64,000 nt of DNA from Micromonospora sp. NBC_01796 (GTDB lineage Bacteria; Actinomycetota; Actinomycetes; Mycobacteriales; Micromonosporaceae), in assembly GCF_035917455.1 (NCBI RefSeq), contig NZ_CP109078.1, positions 8,106,001 to 8,170,000 of the forward strand, in the 5' to 3' direction. Below the pieces are notes generated by a model. The model had not been told where the DNA came from, did not search any database, and saw nothing but the letters and a program-made list of their open reading frames with translations. Positions 59,229-64,000 of the stretch are shown here, piece after piece; positions within the stretch are counted from its first letter, which is position 1, and each line of letters begins with the position of its first letter. The translations under genes were made by a program, and so were the position numbers.

Positions 59229-60142
59229 GACCCCTCCGTGGTTTTGACGCGTCGACGGGCCGCCCGTTGCGACTCGTCCGGCAGCCGGTGGGCGTCGACG
59301 GCGCGTGCCGTGACCTCGAACGCCTCGGTGGTCCGCTGGTACGTCCGCTGCGCGACCGCGACGTAGATCAGGTCGAGCACCAGCAGTTGGGAGTGCAGGG
59401 CGGAGAGTGCGGCCAGCCGGAACGTCGTCTCCTGTACGGCGGTCGTCATGACCACGTCGGCGACCTCGGCCAGCGGCGAACGGGGAAACGAGGTGACCGC
59501 CACGGTGAGCGCCCCGTGGTCGGCGGCCTCGGACAGGACCTCGATCACCTCGCGGGTACGCCCGCTGTGCGACAGCCCGATCGCGACGTCGCCGGGACCG
59601 AGCAGGGCGGCGTTGGTCAGCGCGCTGTGTGCGTCGGCCCGGTGCCAGACCGGGATGCGGATGCGTTCGAGCCGGAAGGCCATCTCCCGGGCCGCGTTGC
59701 CGGAGCTGCCGAAGCCGAACAGGTCGACCCGCTGGGCCTGCGCCACGGCGGCGGCGACCCGGTCGACGGCGGCGAGGTCGACCTGACCGGCGGTGTCCTG
59801 GATGGCCCGCGCGTCGGCGCTGGCGACGACTTCGAGGAGGTGGTCGAGGGGATCGTCGGGTCCGATCTCCCGGTCGATGTCGGTGTCCCACCGGGCCTGG
59901 GCGGCCCGTCCGGTCTCGGTGGCGATGGCGACCCGGAGTTGGGCGTAGCCCCGGTAGCCGAAGACCCGGCAGAACCGGGTGACGGTGGCGGTGGAGGTGC
60001 CGGCGCGCTCGGCCAGGTCGATGATCGTCGCCCGGGCGGCCTCCTCCGGGGCGATCAGGATCTGCTCGGCGACCCGCTGCAGGGCGACCGGCAGCGCGCT
60101 CAGCTCGGTGCGCACCCGGCCCAGCAGTCCACTCTCCTCCAT
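59225..60142 (-). CDS. RpiR-family transcriptional regulator
   Basis: About 305 residues: an N-terminal HTH of the RpiR type (AERAGTSTATVTRFCRVFGYRGYAQLR), followed by a SIS sugar-phosphate domain (RVDLFGFGSSGNAAREMAFRL, VAIGLSHSGRTREVIEVL). The ATG at 60142 has GAAAGGA 7 bases upstream; the frame is open to 60199. First gene of the RpiR-SIS-ngcEFG-GH16 run and divergent from the aminosugar kinase, so it is the likely local regulator of both, sensing a phosphosugar. Confidence 0.92.
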   Translation of the reverse strand: MEESGLLGRVRTELSALPVALQRVAEQILIAPEEAARATIIDLAERAGTSTATVTRFCRVFGYRGYAQLRVAIATETGRAAQARWDTDIDREIGPDDPLDHLLEVVASADARAIQDTAGQVDLAAVDRVAAAVAQAQRVDLFGFGSSGNAAREMAFRLERIRIPVWHRADAHSALTNAALLGPGDVAIGLSHSGRTREVIEVLSEAADHGALTVAVTSFPRSPLAEVADVVMTTAVQETTFRLAALSALHSQLLVLDLIYVAVAQRTYQRTTEAFEVTARAVDAHRLPDESQRAARRRVKTTEGS

Positions 60143-60270
60143 CAACATTCCTTTCACCGTTACGTGTTGGTGAGAAAAACTATGACCACAGTGGCGCACA
60201 CGTCAATACCTTTAACTTTTTCGATCCGTACCCTTGTGGTCGACGACCGCCAGCCCGCACCATCGGCAGG
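60143..60270. promoter_or_regulatory. Divergent control region of the aminosugar locus
   Basis: The 128 bases between rpiR and kinase genes are AT-richer than the surroundings. They carry inverted repeats GACCACA (60184-60190)/TGTGGTC (60235-60241) and a GAAAAACT (60174-60181)/AACTTTTTC (60214-60222) pair, suitable as RpiR binding sites for both promoters. The symmetry is seen; the binder is inferred. Confidence 0.5.
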
Positions 60271-61251
60271 GTGACCACTCCCCTCGTCCTCGGCGTCGAC
60301 GCCGGGGGCACCGCGACCCGCGTGGTCGTCGCGACCCTCGACGGCCGGATCGTGGGCCGGGGCCGGGCCAGCGCCGGCAACCCGATCGCCACCGACCCGG
60401 CGGACACCGCCGCCGCACTGGGCACCGCGATCGGATCCGCGCTCGCCGGCCACGACCCGAGCAGGGTCGTGGCCGGGGTGGTCGGGCTGGCCGGGGTGTC
60501 GAGATTGGACGATCCAGCGGTCGCCGCCGGATACGCCGGCCACTGGTCCCGAGTCGGGTTGACCTGCCCGATGCGGCCGGTCGGCGACGCCGCGGTGGCG
60601 TTCGCGGCCGGCACCCCGGCCGACACCGGCACGGTCCTGATCGCCGGCACCGGCGCGGTGGCCGCCGTGGTGCGGGAGGGCGCCGTGACCCGGACCGCAG
60701 ACGGCCTCGGGTGGCTGCTCGGCGACGAGGGCTCCGGATACTGGCTCGGCCTGACCGCCCTCCGGGCAACCGCACGAGCGCTCTACCGGGGCGAACGGGT
60801 CGAGCCGGGAACCCTGAGCGGGGCCATCTGCGACCGGGTCGGCGTGACGGCGCCGAACGCCTTCGTGACCAGGGTCTACGAACTCGGCCGTGACCAGGTC
60901 GCGGAGATGGCACCGGCGGTGACCGACAGCGCCCGGTCCGGGGACCCGGTCGCCGTCGACATCGTGGAGACCGCCGCGCGCCGGCTGGCCGACACCCTGG
61001 TGTCGCTGCACCCGGCCCCCGGGCCGGTGGTGCTCGCCGGTGGCGTACTCACCGGGGTGCCGGAGATCCGGGCCGGCGTCCAGCAACGGTTGGCCGCCTG
61101 GCTGGGCAGACCCGGCGTGATCGCCGGTGACGGCGCGTCCGGCGCCGCCTGGCTCGCCCTCCGCCAGGCCCTCCCCCGGTACGCCCCCAGCCAGCCGCAG
61201 AACCCCGAAGCAGCGGAGCACACCCACTCCAGGCTGCTCGGAAGTACGTGA
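60271..61251 (+). CDS. BadF/BadG-type N-acetylglucosamine kinase
   Basis: About 326 residues of the ASKHA sugar-kinase fold: phosphate-1 loop GVDAGGTATRVVV at the N-terminus, phosphate-2 region LIAGTGAVAAVV, and GWLLGDEGSGYWLG, a hallmark of this GlcNAc-kinase family. It would phosphorylate the sugar imported by NgcEFG. Divergent from rpiR. A Gln/Pro tail ends the protein. Confidence 0.88.
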   Translation: MTTPLVLGVDAGGTATRVVVATLDGRIVGRGRASAGNPIATDPADTAAALGTAIGSALAGHDPSRVVAGVVGLAGVSRLDDPAVAAGYAGHWSRVGLTCPMRPVGDAAVAFAAGTPADTGTVLIAGTGAVAAVVREGAVTRTADGLGWLLGDEGSGYWLGLTALRATARALYRGERVEPGTLSGAICDRVGVTAPNAFVTRVYELGRDQVAEMAPAVTDSARSGDPVAVDIVETAARRLADTLVSLHPAPGPVVLAGGVLTGVPEIRAGVQQRLAAWLGRPGVIAGDGASGAAWLALRQALPRYAPSQPQNPEAAEHTHSRLLGST

Positions 61252-61255
61252 ACCG

Positions 61256-61804
61256 CTACCCCGCCGGGTCCCGCCTCGCTCTGGCCGACCGCGCGTGCGA
61301 GCGGCTGCGCTCGACGTACTGCTCGGCGGTGCGCCGCAGGTCGGCGCGCTCCGGGTCGGTCAACGACCGGCGGACCTTCGCCGGCACTCCGGCGACCAGT
61401 GAGCCGGGCGGCACGACCGTTCCCGCCAGCACGACCGCCCCGGCGGCGACCAGCGACCCGGCACCGATCCGGGCACCGTTGAGTACCACCGCGCCCATTC
61501 CGACCAGCGCGTTGTCCTCGACCACGCACCCGTGCAGGACTGCCCGGTGGCCGACCGAGACGCCGGTGCCCACGATGGTGGGGAAGCCCGGATCGGCGTG
61601 TACCACGCAGCCGTCCTGGATGTTGCTGCCCGCCCCGATGGTGATCTGCTCGGTGTCGCCCCGGAGTACGGAGCCGTACCAGACGCTCGCGTCGGGAGCG
61701 AGGTGGACCGAGCCGATCACCGCACTGCCCGGCGCTACCCAGGCGGTCGGATCGATCTCGGGACGCCGGTCGAGGTAGTCGTACACCAACGGCTCACCCG
61801 ACAC
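61256..61804 (-). CDS. Gamma-carbonic-anhydrase-like hexapeptide protein
   Basis: About 182 residues of left-handed beta-helix hexapeptide repeats. The zinc histidines are visible in NIQDGCVVHADPG and VSVGHRAVLHGCVV, as in gamma carbonic anhydrases, and the RGDTEQITIGAGSN segment fits the active-site Arg/Asp/Gln. A basic Arg/Ala tail follows. GTG at 61804 with GGGAGGAAACC just upstream. Converges with the kinase gene and is divergent from the MBL gene. Confidence 0.92.
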   Translation of the reverse strand: MSGEPLVYDYLDRRPEIDPTAWVAPGSAVIGSVHLAPDASVWYGSVLRGDTEQITIGAGSNIQDGCVVHADPGFPTIVGTGVSVGHRAVLHGCVVEDNALVGMGAVVLNGARIGAGSLVAAGAVVLAGTVVPPGSLVAGVPAKVRRSLTDPERADLRRTAEQYVERSRSHARSARARRDPAG

Positions 61805-61965
61805 GGTTTCCTCCCTGGCCGGTCGCGGCGAGGCACCGCCACCAGGGCGGAATCGTATCGAACCCCGCTGGGCACGCCGCCGACCAGCGGGTCCGACCGT
61901 ACGCCGGAAGCGCGGCACCCGATCGGCGCAGGAAACGGCATCGCCTCGCTGGCACACTTGCGGAC

Positions 61966-62712
61966 ATGGTCGACTGGTTCACTCAGACCGAGGCGGGTAG
62001 TGGCGTCATCCGGATCTCGGAACCGCACGTCAACGAACTGTTGTCGGCGAACTTCTGGTGGTTGCGCGGCAACGATCGTGACATCGTGGTCGACGCCGGG
62101 CTCGGCGTCGTCGCCTTGCGGGAAGCGATTCCGAGCATGTTCGAACGCGATCCGATGGTCCTGCTCACCCACGCGCACCTGGATCACGTCGGTGGGGCAC
62201 CTGAGTTCGCCGACCGGGCCGCCCATTCCGCAGAGGCGGGGCTCCTGGCGGCGGGTGTACCCGCGAGCCTGTACGGCGCGGAACTTTACGACAAACTCGG
62301 GATCGACGCAGCGGGAGAACCCGTCCCGGAACTCATGATCGATGTCCTGCCCCGTCCCGGCTACGACCCGGCCGCGTACCGCATCGAACCTATGACCCTG
62401 AACCGCACGCTCGACGACGGCGACCGAATCGACCTGGGCGGGCGGGTGCTGACCGTGCTGCACCTTCCCGGCCACACACCGGGAAGCATGGCCCTGCTGG
62501 AGGAGCGCACCGGGACCCTGTATTCCGGCGACATCATCTACGACGGTGCCCTGATCGACGACCTGCCGAACTCCGACGTGGCTGCCTACCGGCGAAGCAT
62601 GGAGTTCCTCGCCGACCTCGACGTGTCCGTCGTCCATCCCGGCCACGGGCACAGCTTCGACAGGACACGCCTGCGCCAGTTGGCCGAGACCTACCTGCGC
62701 AGGAAAGCGTAG
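61966..62712 (+). CDS. MBL-fold metallohydrolase
   Basis: About 248 residues. The metal motif THAHLDHVGG (about 67-76), a second ligand in LHLPGHTPGSM (about 167-177), LYSGDIIYDG (Asp about 191) and a closing HPGHGHSF give the full two-metal set. The N-terminal NFWWLRGNDRDIVVDAG is typical of glyoxalase-II-like and quinoprotein-relay-like hydrolases. Substrate unknown. Confidence 0.92.
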   Translation: MVDWFTQTEAGSGVIRISEPHVNELLSANFWWLRGNDRDIVVDAGLGVVALREAIPSMFERDPMVLLTHAHLDHVGGAPEFADRAAHSAEAGLLAAGVPASLYGAELYDKLGIDAAGEPVPELMIDVLPRPGYDPAAYRIEPMTLNRTLDDGDRIDLGGRVLTVLHLPGHTPGSMALLEERTGTLYSGDIIYDGALIDDLPNSDVAAYRRSMEFLADLDVSVVHPGHGHSFDRTRLRQLAETYLRRKA

Positions 62713-62815
62713 GGCTGCTCCTCCGTCACAGCGTTCGCGATCGCCAGCGGAGTCGCGCTGCCGCTGCGTCCCGCCTCCTCGACACGAGCCGTGCTCGTCC
62801 CTCGGGCAGAATCGG

Positions 62816-64000
62816 TCATCTGCTCACCTGGTCGCCGGCGCGGTACACGCCGGGCGGGCGACGCAGGAGCGTGATGTCGCTCGTCGGGTCGCCGTCCACG
62901 ATCAGTAGGTCGGCGTCGAATCCGGGGCGGATCCGCCCCTTGCGCTGCCCCAGGCCACACACCTCAGCGCCGACCGAGGTGGCCGCGGCGAGGGCTGCGG
63001 TGGCTGGGATGTCGCAGGCGACGTACTCGACGAGCGTCTCCGGCAGGATCCCGTGCGGCTTCGCTGGGCCGAGGCCCGCGTCCGAGCCGGCCACCAGGCG
63101 GACCCCGGCCCGGTGCAGGGTCGCGGCGCCGTCGCGCAACGCGGCCTCGCTGAGCCCCGCCCGCGCCGCCATCGCCACCACCTCCGGCGGCGTGACCACG
63201 GCCGGGTCGGTGCCGAGCGTGGCACAGACCGCCACCCCGGACGCGGCCAGGCGGTCCGCGATCGCGTCGGGGACGTGGGCGCCGGTCGCGGTCACGCACG
63301 TGCAGTGCTCGATGCCGTCGACACCGACGCGCAGCGCCTGCTCGACCGCGCTGAGCGCGTGCGCGTGCGCGGTCACCGGTAGGCCCAGCTCGTGCGCCCG
63401 GGTCACCGCGGCGGTCAACTCCTGGTCGGTGAACTGCGGCCGGTTGACGTCGCTGCCGGGGGTGAACACCCCGCCGCTGGCCATGACCTTCACCAGGTCG
63501 GCGCCAGCCGCCGCGAGCAGCCGTACGGCCTCACGGATCCCGTCGACGCCGCTCGCCTCACCCCCCATGGACGAGCAGTGTCCGCCGACGCTGGTAACCG
63601 GCGCACCCGACCCCACCACCGTCGGCAGGTCGTCGCGTACCTCCCGGTCCCGCCACCGGAGCACGGCGCCGCGCCGGTCGCCCAGGTCCCGTACGGTGGT
63701 GACCCCGGCCGCCAGGTGCGCGCGCAGCGACGCCTCGACGACCGCGTCGAGGTCGGTCTCGGGACGCCCGGCGAGCCGGCCGAGCGCGTCGGGCCCGGCA
63801 TCGGCGCACAGGTGCACGTGCGCGTCGACCAGGCCGGGCAGCACGGTGCCGTCCGGCTCCTCGCGTACGGGCCAGCCCTCCGGCGCCTCGACCCAACCCC
63901 GGTGCACGTCGGCGATGCGCTTCCCGTCCAGCAGGATCAGCACCCCGCCGTCCACCAGCCGCTCGCCGTCGAACATCCGCGCCGCCCGGACAGCATGCTT
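62816..64000 (-). CDS. Amidohydrolase, imidazolonepropionase-like, cut by the right edge
   Basis: At least 394 residues are visible. The ORF has an ATG at 63976, but the frame stays open to the window edge and reads KHAVRAARMFDGE, matching the common family opening, so the true start is outside. The metal site is seen as GLVDAHVHLC, LVKVMASGG, TAHAHALSAVEQAL, DGIEHCTC and GSDAGLG. A cyclic-amide hydrolase or dipeptidase-type role is likely; a specific substrate cannot be named. Confidence 0.88.
   Translation of the reverse strand, partial: KHAVRAARMFDGERLVDGGVLILLDGKRIADVHRGWVEAPEGWPVREEPDGTVLPGLVDAHVHLCADAGPDALGRLAGRPETDLDAVVEASLRAHLAAGVTTVRDLGDRRGAVLRWRDREVRDDLPTVVGSGAPVTSVGGHCSSMGGEASGVDGIREAVRLLAAAGADLVKVMASGGVFTPGSDVNRPQFTDQELTAAVTRAHELGLPVTAHAHALSAVEQALRVGVDGIEHCTCVTATGAHVPDAIADRLAASGVAVCATLGTDPAVVTPPEVVAMAARAGLSEAALRDGAATLHRAGVRLVAGSDAGLGPAKPHGILPETLVEYVACDIPATAALAAATSVGAEVCGLGQRKGRIRPGFDADLLIVDGDPTSDITLLRRPPGVYRAGDQVSR

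Noticed and set aside
1-64000. Biosynthetic gene cluster suspected from P450, ABM and exporters
   Set aside because: No PKS, NRPS, terpene or RiPP core gene; the candidates belong to separate small units.

Overview
The window is very GC-rich DNA with frequent GTG starts, dense GTGA/ATGA gene overlaps and lineage-typical gene families: DUF397/Scr1-type regulators, DUF5753 XRE proteins, HEAT-repeat proteins, GH16 with a CBM, and ricin-tailed sugar enzymes. This points to a filamentous actinomycete, most likely Micromonosporaceae. That placement is inference from gene content and style; no rRNA or other marker gene is present. I found no tRNA, CRISPR array, insertion sequence or phage gene.

Layout. 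1-9 kb: the start of an unknown gene cut by the left edge, a cytochrome P450 divergent from a TetR regulator with an unusual C-terminal domain, a secreted FG-GAP/lipase fusion, a fructosamine-kinase-like protein, a secreted DNRLRE-like protein, a small LuxR-type HTH protein, and an alpha/beta hydrolase divergent from its TetR regulator. 8.9-17.4 kb: an accessory block with a predicted cysteine-protease-like protein, a HEAT protein, a HEAT/MerR-HEAT operon with a textbook 19-bp-spacer MerR promoter, three tandem DUF397 genes behind a Scr1-like XRE gene, a second XRE regulator between two small genes, and another HEAT protein. 17.5-21.4 kb: a NarL-type two-component system and a two-gene ABC exporter, closed by a strong intrinsic terminator. 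21.4-31.2 kb: a sugar-uptake locus (RbsA-like ATPase, two permeases, binding lipoprotein, sugar epimerase, giant secreted ThuA/sugar-dehydrogenase protein).

31.3-36.9 kb: an HxlR regulator divergent from a small monooxygenase with two matching operator palindromes, and a TetR/heterodimeric ABC exporter operon with its own operator. 37.1-40.4 kb: iron-siderophore uptake (binding lipoprotein divergent from two FecCD permeases) across an IdeR/DtxR-type iron box; no ATPase gene is adjacent. 40.7-53.8 kb: an M14 carboxypeptidase, a YibE/F protein, a long HEAT protein paralogous to the one at 16.2 kb, an OFA-type MFS transporter with its small subunit, an ACMSD-like amidohydrolase with an altered metal site, a flavoprotein/GT-C membrane protein pair, and a zinc metallopeptidase.

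53.9-61.3 kb: an aminosugar/chitooligosaccharide locus, RpiR-UPF0309-ngcEFG-GH16 on the minus strand and a divergent BadF-type aminosugar kinase. The binding protein and permeases would import the sugar, the kinase phosphorylates it, the SIS protein probably acts on or senses the phosphosugar, RpiR is the likely local regulator, and the secreted GH16 may supply oligosaccharides. 61.3-64 kb: a gamma-carbonic-anhydrase-like protein, an MBL hydrolase, and an amidohydrolase cut by the right edge.

The least explained parts are the HEAT/MerR/protease block at 8.9-12.6 kb, the 256-bp-period DUF397 array, and two different long intergenic hairpins that look like dispersed repeats.
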